Of a stretch of DNA of 64,000 nucleotides, positions 52,953-62,116 are shown in pieces. The position numbers and the translations under genes were made by a program. Source of the stretch: Bradyrhizobium sp. (GTDB taxonomy: Bacteria > Pseudomonadota > Alphaproteobacteria > Rhizobiales > Xanthobacteraceae); the NCBI RefSeq assembly GCF_027307225.1, contig NZ_DAHUXJ010000103.1, positions 1 to 64,000 on the forward strand. Reading direction: 5' to 3'. The notes beneath the pieces were generated by a model, which was not told the origin of the DNA, searched no databases, and saw nothing but the letters and a program-made list of their open reading frames with translations. How positions within the stretch are numbered: position 1 is the first letter of the stretch; every line of letters begins with the position of its first letter.

Positions 52953-53819
52953 ATGCAATCTGTGAATACCAAAGAAGCCGACAACGACTGGACCACCGTG
53001 ATCGATTCGATCGAGAGCCGGTATCTGCCGGATGTGCGCGGAGTCTGGCGATATCGCGATCTCGTGGCGCTGCTGGTGCGCCGGGATTCTGTTGCAAGCT
53101 ACAAGCAAACCCTGCTCGGTCCGCTGTGGTTCGTCATCCAGCCGCTAATGACGACGATCGTCTTTACGATCGTATTCGGTCGCATCGCATCGCTTCCGAC
53201 CGACGGCCTCTCACCCTTCCTATTCTATTTTGGAGGCGTGTTGTGCTGGCAATATTTTGCGGCGAACGTCAATCGTACGTCTGACACCCTGTCAGCCAAT
53301 GCTTCCATCTACAGCAAGGTATATTTTCCACGTCTGGTTACACCGGTTTCGACCGTCATCAGCAACCTGATCGTCTTCGGAATTCAGTTCGCGGTATTTG
53401 TTGTGGTGGTCTGCGTATTCATGTTCCGCGGCGCGCCTGTTCGGCCGAGCATATTTGTAATACTGCTTCCGGTGCTGCTCTTGCAGGTCTCTGCGTGCGG
53501 AATCGGCGTGGGCCTCACCATTTCAACGTTGACGACCCGCTATCGCGACCTGAACTTCATGCTCGGCTACGCACTGCAGCTTTGGATGTATACTACTCCA
53601 ATTGTGTATCCGCTGTCGCAAGTACCCGAAAAATGGTTGTGGCTCATTTATCTCAACCCGATGACCGCCGCTGTGCAGACGTTCCGCTATTTGTTGCTTG
53701 GCAGCGGAGCGCCGAGCATTTCGATGATCGTCTACAGCGCCGTCGTCAGCACGCTGGTTCTCGGCCTCGGCCTGGCCCTCTTCACCCGGGTCGAGCGCAC
53801 CTTCATGGACACGATATAG
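52953..53819 (+). CDS. wzm: ABC-2 polysaccharide exporter permease
   Basis: 288 residues with an N-terminal amphipathic part (YRDLVALLVRRDSVASYKQT) and six hydrophobic segments. LLGPLWFVIQPLMTTIVFTI is the standard Wzm/KpsM/RfbA opening and NFMLGYALQLWMYTTPIVYP the late signature. With Wzt it moves lipid-linked O-antigen-like glycans over the inner membrane. It begins immediately after the upstream glycosyltransferase gene and ends 1 base before wzt. Confidence 0.93.
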   Translation: MQSVNTKEADNDWTTVIDSIESRYLPDVRGVWRYRDLVALLVRRDSVASYKQTLLGPLWFVIQPLMTTIVFTIVFGRIASLPTDGLSPFLFYFGGVLCWQYFAANVNRTSDTLSANASIYSKVYFPRLVTPVSTVISNLIVFGIQFAVFVVVVCVFMFRGAPVRPSIFVILLPVLLLQVSACGIGVGLTISTLTTRYRDLNFMLGYALQLWMYTTPIVYPLSQVPEKWLWLIYLNPMTAAVQTFRYLLLGSGAPSISMIVYSAVVSTLVLGLGLALFTRVERTFMDTI

Positions 53820-53820
53820 C

Positions 53821-55134
53821 ATGAGCCGGGTGATCATCTCTGCCGAGTCTCTAACCAAGACCTACCGTCTTGGCGTCATCAACCACGACACGTTGCGGGG
53901 AGAGATCAGATCCTGGTGGGCGCGCAAGCGCGGGCTCCCCGATCCGACTCTCAAAATCGGCAACAGCCCCTCTCCCAGGAGCCGCCCTACATTCAATGCG
54001 CTCGAAGACATAACCTTCGATGTGAAGCCGGGCGAGACAGTGGGATTCATCGGCAAGAATGGCGCCGGCAAGTCGACCCTGCTGAAGATCCTTTCGCGGG
54101 TCGCCGCCCCGAACAAGGGCAGAGTGCGAATCCGCGGCCGCGTTTCCAGTCTGCTGGAGGTCGGCACCGGGTTTCACCCGGAGCTTACGGGTCGCGAGAA
54201 CGTCTATCTCAATGGCGCGATCCTTGGGATGACGAAGGATGAAATCCGACGCAAGTTCGATGAGATCGTCGCCTTCGCGGAAATCGCCGAATTCATCGAT
54301 ACGCCGGTCAAGCGGTACTCGTCCGGGATGTATATCCGCCTGGCATTCGCAGTAGCCGCTCACCTCGAGCCGGAAATTCTTATCGTCGACGAAGTGCTGG
54401 CGGTAGGCGACTATGAGTTCCAGCGGAAGTGCCTCGGCAAAATGAAGGACGTCAGGACGGAAGGCCGAACGGTCCTGTTCGTCAGCCACAACATGACCGC
54501 CGTGAACAACCTCTGTGTCCGCTCCATTCTGCTGGAAAAAGGGAAAATTGTAGCCGATGGACTTAGCGCGGATGTAACGAGGACCTATCTTGGGATGTCC
54601 TCGACGCGGACGCAATCGCACTGGCAATTCGCCGATCCATCGGATGGCAGGAAACGGGCATATATTCGCGAGGCATTCATTCTGGATGCCGACAACGGGA
54701 GTCGTGAAGCCTACGAGCTGACGCAGGATTTGCAGATCGGATTGCGCTACCGGCTGCCGGAACCAATACGGGGCCTCACGGTCGGCCTGCAGATCCTCTC
54801 GGAGGAGAACAACGAGACCCTGATTTCGCTGACGGACTCCGAACTCGATCAATCTCGCCTGGAGACACGCGAAGCAGGCGACTACGTGGCCCATATCCGC
54901 GTTCCGGCGCGCATTTTGAATACGGGAACCTATTCCCTGCGCGTCGGCCTTTCCAGGGGGCGGCAGGAAGTCTTCCACGTCGTGGAAGGATTGAATTTTC
55001 GGATCATCGACTCGGTCGGCATCGTGATGTTTATCGGCTTTGAGCGCAAAGGATCGCTGCTCTCGCTTCAACTACCGTGGAAGGTGGAAAAAGAGCCTCG
55101 GCTCACCGCCTATCCTGATGCTGAAGCCGTGTAA
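53821..55134 (+). CDS. wzt: ABC polysaccharide exporter ATPase with C-terminal Wzt domain
   Basis: 437 residues. Walker A GKNGAGKS is at 78-85, and the signature occurs in KRYSSGMYIRLAFAVAAHLE with Walker B ILIVDEV. The first 60 residues have the Wzt-type insertion (DTLRGEIRSWWARKRGLPDP). Residues from about 255 form a Wzt-C beta-sandwich (TQDLQIGLRYRLPEP, GDYVAHIRVPARILNTGTYS), which reads the non-reducing-end cap that stops chain growth. The export of this polymer is therefore likely to be coupled to a terminal modification such as a methyl or acyl group. Confidence 0.94.
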   Translation: MSRVIISAESLTKTYRLGVINHDTLRGEIRSWWARKRGLPDPTLKIGNSPSPRSRPTFNALEDITFDVKPGETVGFIGKNGAGKSTLLKILSRVAAPNKGRVRIRGRVSSLLEVGTGFHPELTGRENVYLNGAILGMTKDEIRRKFDEIVAFAEIAEFIDTPVKRYSSGMYIRLAFAVAAHLEPEILIVDEVLAVGDYEFQRKCLGKMKDVRTEGRTVLFVSHNMTAVNNLCVRSILLEKGKIVADGLSADVTRTYLGMSSTRTQSHWQFADPSDGRKRAYIREAFILDADNGSREAYELTQDLQIGLRYRLPEPIRGLTVGLQILSEENNETLISLTDSELDQSRLETREAGDYVAHIRVPARILNTGTYSLRVGLSRGRQEVFHVVEGLNFRIIDSVGIVMFIGFERKGSLLSLQLPWKVEKEPRLTAYPDAEAV

Positions 55135-55149
55135 AAGCCAGAGCACAAA

Positions 55150-55794
55150 ATGACTATTCTGGGAGCGGTGGCAGAAACCTGGATACAGCGATGGCGTCAT
55201 TTGCGATTGCGCTGGCTGTTTGGTGTGAAGGCGCCCCGTGACTGCAAGATCGGGCGACACGTGACGGTATCAGGCTGCCTGTCGCTGGGCAGCAAGGTGA
55301 CCATTCGGGATGACGTCCAACTCAAGGGCGACATATCGATCGGCTCGAATTCATTGATCGAACGATATGTCGAAATGAGCGGCAATATCGCTCTTGGTGA
55401 CAGCTGCGTCGTGGGCTCGTTCACAATTCTTTCGACGGCTCCCGCGGCCAGGCTGGAGGTCGGCGTCGATACCTACATCAACAGCTATACGGTTATCGGC
55501 GCAATGGCGGCGGTCAGCATTGGAAATCATTGCATCTTCGCCGCCTTTGTTTCCATAACCGATGCGACACATGGCATTGAGGATCTTTCGATCGCGACCA
55601 AACACTCCCCAATTGCTGCGAAGCCGGTGACCATCGGCGATAACGTCTGGCTCGGCAGCGGCGTCATTGTGATGATGGGTTCGCGCATCGGCAATGATGC
55701 GGTGGTGGGAGCAAGATCGCTCGTGCGGGAAGACTTGCCCGACCGGTCGATCAGCTTTGGGACGCCGGCCAAGGTTCATCGCATTCGAGAATGA
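55150..55794 (+). CDS. Hexapeptide-repeat acyltransferase
   Basis: 214 residues. Left-handed beta-helix repeats run through VTVSGCLSLGSKVTIRDDVQ to YVEMSGNIALGDSCVVGS. The catalytic-type histidine lies in SITDATHGIE, and the closing SGVIVMMGSRIGNDAVVGAR is typical of NodL/WcaF-like O- or N-acyltransferases. It probably acetylates a sugar of the exported glycan or a nucleotide amino sugar for the cluster downstream. It is 15 bp after wzt and 13 bp before the LegB-like gene. Confidence 0.88.
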   Translation: MTILGAVAETWIQRWRHLRLRWLFGVKAPRDCKIGRHVTVSGCLSLGSKVTIRDDVQLKGDISIGSNSLIERYVEMSGNIALGDSCVVGSFTILSTAPAARLEVGVDTYINSYTVIGAMAAVSIGNHCIFAAFVSITDATHGIEDLSIATKHSPIAAKPVTIGDNVWLGSGVIVMMGSRIGNDAVVGARSLVREDLPDRSISFGTPAKVHRIRE

Positions 55795-55807
55795 CGTTGG
55801 AGCTGAG

Positions 55808-56800
55808 ATGACGATCGAGGGCAAGAAAGTACTCGTCACCGGGGCCGACGGCTTCATCGGGTCGCATTTGACCGAAATGCTGGTTGCGCGAGGGGCGCAG
55901 GTGCGCGCGCTCTGTTTGTACAACTCCTTCAATGATTGGGGCTGGCTGGAAAATCTGCCATGCCTGGACCGGATCGAGGTCCTGACAGGCGACGTTCGCG
56001 ATCCTCACTTCGCAAGGGTCGCCGCGCAGAATTGCCATACCGTCTTTCACCTCGCCGCGCTAATCGCCATTCCATACTCATATGTCGCGCCGGACAGTTA
56101 TGTGCAGACCAACATCATCGGCACGCTCAACCTCTTGCAAGCGGCTCGCGACAATCAGGTTGCACGGTTCATCCACACCTCGACCAGCGAAGTCTATGGC
56201 ACGGCACGGCGGGTTCCGATTGACGAAACGCACCCACTGCAGGCCCAGTCCCCCTACAGCGCCACCAAAATCGGCGCGGATGCGCTTGCCTACAGCTTCT
56301 TCAACTCATTCGGCCTTCCGGTCACGATCGCCAGGCCGTTCAACACCTATGGGCCGCGCCAGTCAGCGCGCGCCGTCATTCCAACGATCATCAGCCAGAT
56401 TGCGGCCGGAAAGAACACGATCCGGCTCGGCAGCCTGCACCCGACGCGCGACTTCAATTATGTCGAGGATAGCTGCCGCGGCTTCATCGAATTGGCCGAA
56501 TGCGTGGCGGCCGTCGGCGAGACCGTGAACATCGGGTCAAACAGCGAGATTTCCATCGGAGACCTTGCCGGCTTGATCAAGGAGTTGATGGGGTCGCCGA
56601 CAAGCATCGAGGCCGATGACGTTCGAAAACGCCCGGATGCCAGCGAAGTCGAACAGCTGGTGTGCGACAACAGCCGCATCCGTCAGCTCACGGGATACAC
56701 GTCGCAGGTAGGCATCCGGGAGGGTCTATCGCGAACCATCGCCTGGTTCACCCGGCCGGAGAACCTCAGGCGCTACAAGGCCGGGATCTACAATCTCTGA
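55808..56800 (+). CDS. legB: NAD-dependent 4,6-dehydratase, LegB-like
   Basis: 330 residues. VLVTGADGFIGSHLTEMLVA is the Rossmann motif, and LYNSFNDWGWLENLP is a hallmark of the LegB subgroup of UDP-N-acetylglucosamine 4,6-dehydratases. TSTSEVYGTARRVPIDETHP and SPYSATKIGADALAYSFF carry the active-site residues. NTYGPRQSARAVIPTIISQI also matches. LegB makes the 4-keto-6-deoxy intermediate for legionaminic acid. It opens a run of nine contiguous plus-strand genes whose members recur in nonulosonate clusters. Confidence 0.92.
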   Translation: MTIEGKKVLVTGADGFIGSHLTEMLVARGAQVRALCLYNSFNDWGWLENLPCLDRIEVLTGDVRDPHFARVAAQNCHTVFHLAALIAIPYSYVAPDSYVQTNIIGTLNLLQAARDNQVARFIHTSTSEVYGTARRVPIDETHPLQAQSPYSATKIGADALAYSFFNSFGLPVTIARPFNTYGPRQSARAVIPTIISQIAAGKNTIRLGSLHPTRDFNYVEDSCRGFIELAECVAAVGETVNIGSNSEISIGDLAGLIKELMGSPTSIEADDVRKRPDASEVEQLVCDNSRIRQLTGYTSQVGIREGLSRTIAWFTRPENLRRYKAGIYNL

Positions 56801-56842
56801 CCAGACCAATTGTGCTAACGTTTGAGCAGGTAAGTTCGATCG

Positions 56843-57562
56843 ATGACTAAGCGGGCGATCATTCTCGCGGGCGGCAAGGGGACACGGCTTCGTCCCTATA
56901 CAATCGCGCTGCCCAAACCTTTGGTGCCGGTCGGCGATACGCCGATCCTCGAGATCGTGATCCGGCAACTGGCGCGGCTCGGCTTCGGCCACGTCACCAT
57001 GGCAGTGAACCACCAGGCCGAGATCATCAAGGCATTCTTCCAGGACGGCTCCAAATGGGGCATCCGCATTGACTACTCCCTGGAAGACAAGCCGCTAAGC
57101 ACGATGGCGCCCTTGAAGCTCGTGCACGACCTTCCCGCGCACTTCCTGGTCATGAACGGCGACATTCTCACCGACCTCGATTATGCGGCGTTCCATGACG
57201 ATCATGTCGCGCGCGACGGCACCTTCACGGTCTCTTCCTATCTGCGCGAGGAATTGATCGATTATGGTGTGCTGGATACTGACGCCACCGGCCGGCTCGT
57301 CGGCTTCCGCGAAAAACCAAGTCACGCCTATCAAGTGAGCATGGGCGTCTACATGGTCAGCCGACGGGTGCTCGATGATATTCCCGCAGGAATCCCCTTC
57401 GGCTTCGATCATCTGATGCATCGCCTGATCGGCTTGTCCAGGCTTCCCGACGTTCGTCTGCACAAGGGCTATTGGCTCGACATCGGCCGCCCGGATGACT
57501 ACGCGCGAGCGGTGGAGGAATACGAACGGGACGGAGGACGCTTCATGGCAAAACAGCCGTGA
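56843..57562 (+). CDS. Sugar-nucleotidyltransferase (GlmU/RmlA-like)
   Basis: 239 residues, the NTP_transferase domain only. RAIILAGGKGTRLRPYTIAL binds the nucleotide and PKPLVPVGDTPILEIVIRQL follows. FLVMNGDILTDLDYAAFHDD has the metal-binding Asp, and HKGYWLDIGRPDDYARAVEE is the C-terminal motif. In legionaminic acid loci a member of this family (PtmE) activates glucosamine-1-phosphate with GTP, but specificity cannot be inferred here. It ends in a GTGA overlap with the next gene. Confidence 0.9.
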   Translation: MTKRAIILAGGKGTRLRPYTIALPKPLVPVGDTPILEIVIRQLARLGFGHVTMAVNHQAEIIKAFFQDGSKWGIRIDYSLEDKPLSTMAPLKLVHDLPAHFLVMNGDILTDLDYAAFHDDHVARDGTFTVSSYLREELIDYGVLDTDATGRLVGFREKPSHAYQVSMGVYMVSRRVLDDIPAGIPFGFDHLMHRLIGLSRLPDVRLHKGYWLDIGRPDDYARAVEEYERDGGRFMAKQP

Positions 57563-58422
57563 GTACCTTTCTTGTCACAGGCGCAAAAGGCTTCATCGGT
57601 CGCGCGCTCGCTCGCCGGCTCGAATGCACCGGGGATTCGGTTATTGGCCTGAGCACGGCTGACGGTGATATTGCGGACCAGGCGACACTGAAGCCTTACC
57701 GAAGTTCGGAAATTCGGCACGTCTTCCATTTGGCCGGGCGAAGTTTCGTGCCTCAGAGCTGGAACGACCCGATCGAATTTCACCGCGTCAACACCATGGG
57801 CACGCTCAACGTCCTGGAGTTTTGCCGTGAGCGGCGCATCCCTCTGACATATGTCAGCGCCTATCTGTACGGCCAACCCATGCAGCAACCGATCCGGGAG
57901 GATCATCCCGTCGTTCCGAACAATCCGTACGGTCTCAGCAAGGTGCAGGCCGAAATGGCTTGCGAGTTTTACGCGAGGACGCACGGTCTGCACGTCAGCA
58001 TCGTCCGGCCGTTCAACGTCTACGGCTTTGGGCAGGACGAAAACTTCCTGATCCCGACTATTCTCCGGCAGGTTCTTTCCGCCGGCGAGATCGAGGTGCA
58101 GGATCTGGCTCCGAAGCGCGACTATCTGTATATGGACGATCTGGTTGAGCTGCTTCTGGCTACTCCGAACGCCCCGTCGGGCTACAATGTGTATAATGGC
58201 GGAACAGGCACCTCGCTGAGCGTGGCCGAAGTGATCGCCTTGGCCCAGGCGGAAGCTGCAACGTCCAAACCCGTGCGGTGCGGACAATCCGTTCGTATCC
58301 ATGAAATAGACGATACGCGCGCCGATATTGAAAAAGCTCGCAACGAGCTTGGATGGTCGCCAAAACATGAGTTCCGCGATGGAGTCAGGGCGATCATCGC
58401 AAGGATGAGAGAAGTGAAATGA
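57559..58422 (+). CDS. NAD-dependent sugar epimerase/dehydratase
   Basis: 287 residues. TFLVTGAKGFIGRALARRLE is the nucleotide motif. VFHLAGRSFVPQSWNDPIEF and NPYGLSKVQAEMACEFYART carry conserved residues, with Tyr/Lys in the second. The start is GTG at 57559 overlapping the upstream stop by 4 bases. It is slightly short for the family. Its place beside the nucleotidyltransferase suggests that the two act on the same activated sugar. The reaction is not assigned. Confidence 0.88.
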   Translation: MSTFLVTGAKGFIGRALARRLECTGDSVIGLSTADGDIADQATLKPYRSSEIRHVFHLAGRSFVPQSWNDPIEFHRVNTMGTLNVLEFCRERRIPLTYVSAYLYGQPMQQPIREDHPVVPNNPYGLSKVQAEMACEFYARTHGLHVSIVRPFNVYGFGQDENFLIPTILRQVLSAGEIEVQDLAPKRDYLYMDDLVELLLATPNAPSGYNVYNGGTGTSLSVAEVIALAQAEAATSKPVRCGQSVRIHEIDDTRADIEKARNELGWSPKHEFRDGVRAIIARMREVK

Positions 58423-59489
58423 AAGAGCGCCACGTTCCGATCAACAAGGGAAACTATTCGATGGACACGCCCGAGCGGGAGGCGTCGTTCAATGAATCCC
58501 TGGCGCACGGCTGGGCGGAAGGCTATGCAGAATACCGGGGCGATTGGGTGAAGCATGCCAGGAGCCAGACGGTTTCCGACTATCCGCTGCTCGTCGACCT
58601 TGAGCTCGCCTCGGTCTGTAATCTTCGTTGCCCGATGTGCTACACGATCTCGGCCGAATTTCGAAAGCACGTCAACGCGAAGATCATGGACTTCGGCATG
58701 TTCAAGCGCGTCATCGACGAGATCGGCGGCAAGGTCCCCGCCCTGCGCCTCTCATTGCGCGGCGAAGCAACCGTGCATCCACAATTCGTCGCGGCGATCC
58801 GTTACGCCAAGGATCACGGCATCAAGGAAGTCTCCACGTTGACCCATGGGGGTCGGCTGACGCTGGACTTCTTCAAGGAGATTCAGCAAGCCGGTATCGA
58901 CTGGATCACCATTTCCGTTGACGGTCTCAAGGAGACCTATGAGCGCATTCGCAAGCCGCTGAAGTTCGACGATCTCCTGGCGAGGCTGAAGGCCATCAGG
59001 GACTACAAGGCGGAACGTTCATTGAGAAAGCCGGTGATCAAGGTTCAGGGGATATGGCCGGCAATTCAGGACCATCCGCAAGGCTATTACGACACCTTTG
59101 CCCCCCTTTCCGATCTGGTCGCTTTCAACCCCCTGATCGACTATCTGGGCAACGACACCGACATTGAGTATCTCAAGGACTTCACTTGCCCGCAGCAATA
59201 CCAGCGGCTCGTGATCGGCGCGGATGGCCTGGTGATGAAGTGCTCGAACGACGAGGAAAACCGTGAAGTGATCGGGGACGCCCGGACCCAGACTGTGCAC
59301 GAGATCTGGCACGGCGAAAAAATGAAGGCCGTCCGTGAAATGCACCTGCAGCCGCGCGGCTTCATGAACAGTCCGGTCTGTCGCCGTTGCTATCTGCCTC
59401 GCAAGACACAGGATGACCTCGGCCAGGTCGACGACCGCACTTTCATCGTGCGCAACTACACGCGCCGCAACCAGCTTATCGGCAAATAG
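58419..59489 (+). CDS. Radical SAM protein with SPASM-like C-terminal cysteines
   Basis: 356 residues. The 4Fe-4S site is Cys67, Cys71 and Cys74 in ASVCNLRCPMCYTI. LRLSLRGEATVHPQFVAAI and WITISVDGLKETYERI are further radical SAM segments. A C-terminal set of cysteines (FTCPQQYQRLVIGADG, MKCSNDEEN, PVCRRCYLPRKT) suggests an auxiliary cluster as in SPASM proteins. It lies inside a nonulosonate-type cluster, so a radical step on a sugar (for example dehydration, epimerisation or deoxygenation) is likely. It overlaps the preceding gene by 4 bases. Confidence 0.88.
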   Translation: MKERHVPINKGNYSMDTPEREASFNESLAHGWAEGYAEYRGDWVKHARSQTVSDYPLLVDLELASVCNLRCPMCYTISAEFRKHVNAKIMDFGMFKRVIDEIGGKVPALRLSLRGEATVHPQFVAAIRYAKDHGIKEVSTLTHGGRLTLDFFKEIQQAGIDWITISVDGLKETYERIRKPLKFDDLLARLKAIRDYKAERSLRKPVIKVQGIWPAIQDHPQGYYDTFAPLSDLVAFNPLIDYLGNDTDIEYLKDFTCPQQYQRLVIGADGLVMKCSNDEENREVIGDARTQTVHEIWHGEKMKAVREMHLQPRGFMNSPVCRRCYLPRKTQDDLGQVDDRTFIVRNYTRRNQLIGK

Positions 59490-59499
59490 GTCTGCGCTG

Positions 59500-60516
59500 A
59501 TGTTCCGTAACTTCACCATCGATCGTTGCTACATCATCGCGGAAATTGGCGGCAATTTTACGCGCTTCGAAGAAGCACGAGAGATGATCGATGCGGCAGC
59601 CGCGACCGGTGCCGATGCCGTGAAACTTCAAACCTATCGTGCCGATACGATTGCCAGCCGTGCTGCTATTTTTGACATGGAAAATACCGGCGTCGTCTCA
59701 CAACACGAATTATTCAAAAAGTACGAAATCGACGGCGATCTGCACAAGGCGGTCTTCGACTACGCCGATCGTCGCGGGCTCGATTGGTTCTCAACGCCGT
59801 CGCACGAATCCGACCTGGCCATGCTCGAGGCACTCGGCGTCGGCGCCCACAAGGTAGGTTCGGACGACGCCGTCAACATTCCTTTCCTGCGCAGCGTGGC
59901 GCGCACTCGCAAGCCGATGATTGTCTCGACGGGCATGTGCACCATGGAGGAGGTTCGCGAGTCCGTCGCCGCCATTCGCGCCGAGGGTGTCCGTGAGCTG
60001 ATACTCCTGCACGCGGTCACGAGCTACCCGACCCATCCCGAGCACGTGAATCTCGGCGCGATGGCGGCGATGATGCGCGAGTTTCCCGATCTGGCGGTCG
60101 GCTATTCCGACCACACGATCGGCACCACTGCTTGCATTTGCGCCGCCGCAATGGGCGCGCGCGTCATCGAGAAGCATTTCACCTGCGATAAAAACGCGCC
60201 CGGACCGGATCATATGCTTTCAGCCGACCCGCATGAGATGAAGGCCATCGTCGACGCTATCCGCAGCTTCGAAGTAATGCGCGGCGACGGCGCAAAACAC
60301 CCCGCTGCCAGTGAGGCGACGACCCGGATCAACAATCGCAAGAGCATCGTGATGGCACGAGCTGCCACCGCCGGCGAGCCACTGACTGCAAGTCACCTTG
60401 CAATCAAGCGCCCAGGTTACGGAATTGCTCCCAAGCATCTTGAAGACGTGATTGGCAGGCGCCCACGCCAGGCGCTTCAGGCAGACGACGTACTGACATG
60501 GGAAGCGCTGCAATAA
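59500..60516 (+). CDS. neuB: N-acetylneuraminate/legionaminate synthase-like (NeuB family)
   Basis: 338 residues. CYIIAEIGGNFTRFEEAREM opens the TIM barrel, and GADAVKLQTYRADTI, VSTGMCTMEEV and VGYSDHTIGTTACICAAAMG carry substrate residues. ARVIEKHFTCDKNAPGPDHM is the NeuB signature. A C-terminal SAF (antifreeze-like) domain is at about 280-338. The enzyme condenses phosphoenolpyruvate with an N-acetylated hexose to make a nine-carbon nonulosonic acid. The start at 59500 is set by homology. It overlaps the next gene by 19 bp. Confidence 0.93.
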   Translation: MFRNFTIDRCYIIAEIGGNFTRFEEAREMIDAAAATGADAVKLQTYRADTIASRAAIFDMENTGVVSQHELFKKYEIDGDLHKAVFDYADRRGLDWFSTPSHESDLAMLEALGVGAHKVGSDDAVNIPFLRSVARTRKPMIVSTGMCTMEEVRESVAAIRAEGVRELILLHAVTSYPTHPEHVNLGAMAAMMREFPDLAVGYSDHTIGTTACICAAAMGARVIEKHFTCDKNAPGPDHMLSADPHEMKAIVDAIRSFEVMRGDGAKHPAASEATTRINNRKSIVMARAATAGEPLTASHLAIKRPGYGIAPKHLEDVIGRRPRQALQADDVLTWEALQ

Positions 60517-61187
60517 AACTCGGCATCATCATTCAGGCCCGGATGGGATCGACCCGCCTCCCCGGCAAGGTGCTGCGCCCGATCAACGGCAGGCCTCTGC
60601 TGGGCCACGTCCTGGACCGTGCGGCATGCCTCAAGCGGCCGGCCACCACGGTAGTTGCGACAACCGTGAACCCACTCGACGATCTTATCGCCCGGTTCTG
60701 CACGGAGAGGCGCACCGAGGTTTTCCGAGGTAATGAGGCCAATGTGCTGGATCGCTACCACAAGTGCGCCACGGCTTACGGATTCGATCACATCGTGCGC
60801 CTGACCGCGGACAATCCGTTCGCGGACATCGGCGAACTGGATCGGCTGATTGAGCTTCACCTCGATCGAGAAGCGGACTTCAGTCACTCATTTTCCGTTC
60901 TTCCGATCGGGGTCGGCGCGGAAATCTTCCGCTTCGGCGCGCTGGAGGAATCGGCGCGATGTTCGACAGAGCCTCACCATTTCGAGCACGTTGACGAATA
61001 CATGCTTGAGCACCCCGAGCGCTTCAAGACCGCGCAACTGGATGCCGTTGCCGCGAAGCGATTCCCGCAGGCGCGTCTCACCGTGGACGACGAAGTCGAT
61101 TACCGGCGGGCATGCTTTATCGCGGAGCAAGCCGGCGGACGCGTAACAACGGAACAGGCTATCGCGCTATGTTCGCAATTTGCCTAG
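60498..61187 (+). CDS. SpsF-like cytidylyltransferase
   Basis: 229 residues. GIIIQARMGSTRLPGKVLRP is the family signature, with GHVLDRAACLKRPATTVVAT and RLTADNPFADIGELDRLI following. The family activates nonulosonic acids to CMP-sugars, as in spore-coat polysaccharide SpsF and NeuA relatives. It overlaps both neighbours (NeuB-like by 19 bp and SpsG-like by 19 bp). The fixed order NeuB, SpsF, SpsG points to one biosynthetic route. Confidence 0.9.
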   Translation: MGSAAIKLGIIIQARMGSTRLPGKVLRPINGRPLLGHVLDRAACLKRPATTVVATTVNPLDDLIARFCTERRTEVFRGNEANVLDRYHKCATAYGFDHIVRLTADNPFADIGELDRLIELHLDREADFSHSFSVLPIGVGAEIFRFGALEESARCSTEPHHFEHVDEYMLEHPERFKTAQLDAVAAKRFPQARLTVDDEVDYRRACFIAEQAGGRVTTEQAIALCSQFA

Positions 61188-62116
61188 AGAGCTCGCACGA
61201 GCGGGGCATGGGCCACCTGTTCCGCATGCGTCATCTCGCGCGGGAGCTGCGCTCCCGCGACCTGCCGTTCGTATTTTTCGTCAACGACCACGCGCCTTCG
61301 CTTCAATTGCTGCAGCAGGATCAGCTGCCGTTTGAAACCGTCGATCTGAATCATGTTGAACAGTGGGCGCAGGCTGCGATCCGGCGAACACAAGCGCGGC
61401 TTTGGATCAACGATCGGCTCAACACCAGCCTGGCGCAGGCGCACGCCGTGAAGCAGACCGGCATCCCGCTCGCAACGTTCGACGATCGCGGCGACGGCGC
61501 ATCGCTCGCCGATCTGCACATTGCCGCGCTGGCCTTTACGGCCGACCAGCCGCTTGGCGGCCGGCGCGTAGCCAGAGGCCACGAATACCTCATTCTTAAT
61601 CCGGAGATCGCGCACTTTCGGCGGCAACGGGTGAAGGTCGAACGAATACTGGTCTCGATGGGCGGCACCGATACATACGGCGCGACCGTGAAAGTCGTCG
61701 CACTGCTGCGCCGGCGCGGGTTGGGAGCGACCGTGGTCATCGGTCCCGGCTTCGAGCATCGTGCCGCTCTCGATACCGAGTTACACGCACAATTTCAGCT
61801 GAAGGTCGCCGTGCCCTCGTTGATCGAAGAGATGAGCCGGCACGACATGGCGGTGGTCGGCGGCGGCATCACCGCCTTCGAGGCCGCTACGTCGGGGCTT
61901 CCAGCGATTGTGGTTGCGAACGAAGATTTTGAGATCCCGGTCGCCCGGTACCTTGCCAGCCTTGGCGTGGCACGCTATGCGGGCCACCATTCGGCTCTCA
62001 ACGAAGCCGCTTTCGCTATTCCCGAGGACGTGGCCAACATGAGCATGGCGGGTCTGGACAAAGTACCGCTCAACGGAACCGAGAAAGTCTGCCAGCTTAT
62101 CCAAGAACTCGCATGA
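61169..62116 (+). CDS. PseG/SpsG-like nucleotide-sugar hydrolase or glycosyltransferase
   Basis: 315 residues with a GT-B type fold. SSHERGMGHLFRMRHLAREL is the PseG/SpsG N-terminal motif (G.GH..R...LA). VERILVSMGGTDTYGATVKV begins the second half, and DMAVVGGGITAFEAATSGLP contains the conserved GG and E. PseG removes UDP from the precursor of pseudaminic acid. The equivalent step in legionaminic pathways is done by LegG. The start at 61169 is set by homology. It overlaps the WbqC gene by 4 bp. Confidence 0.88.
   Translation: MFAICLESSHERGMGHLFRMRHLARELRSRDLPFVFFVNDHAPSLQLLQQDQLPFETVDLNHVEQWAQAAIRRTQARLWINDRLNTSLAQAHAVKQTGIPLATFDDRGDGASLADLHIAALAFTADQPLGGRRVARGHEYLILNPEIAHFRRQRVKVERILVSMGGTDTYGATVKVVALLRRRGLGATVVIGPGFEHRAALDTELHAQFQLKVAVPSLIEEMSRHDMAVVGGGITAFEAATSGLPAIVVANEDFEIPVARYLASLGVARYAGHHSALNEAAFAIPEDVANMSMAGLDKVPLNGTEKVCQLIQELA

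Noticed and set aside
53851..55071. 406-residue minus-strand open frame
   Set aside because: Complete overlap with wzt, which has clear Walker motifs; the antisense translation has no recognisable domain.
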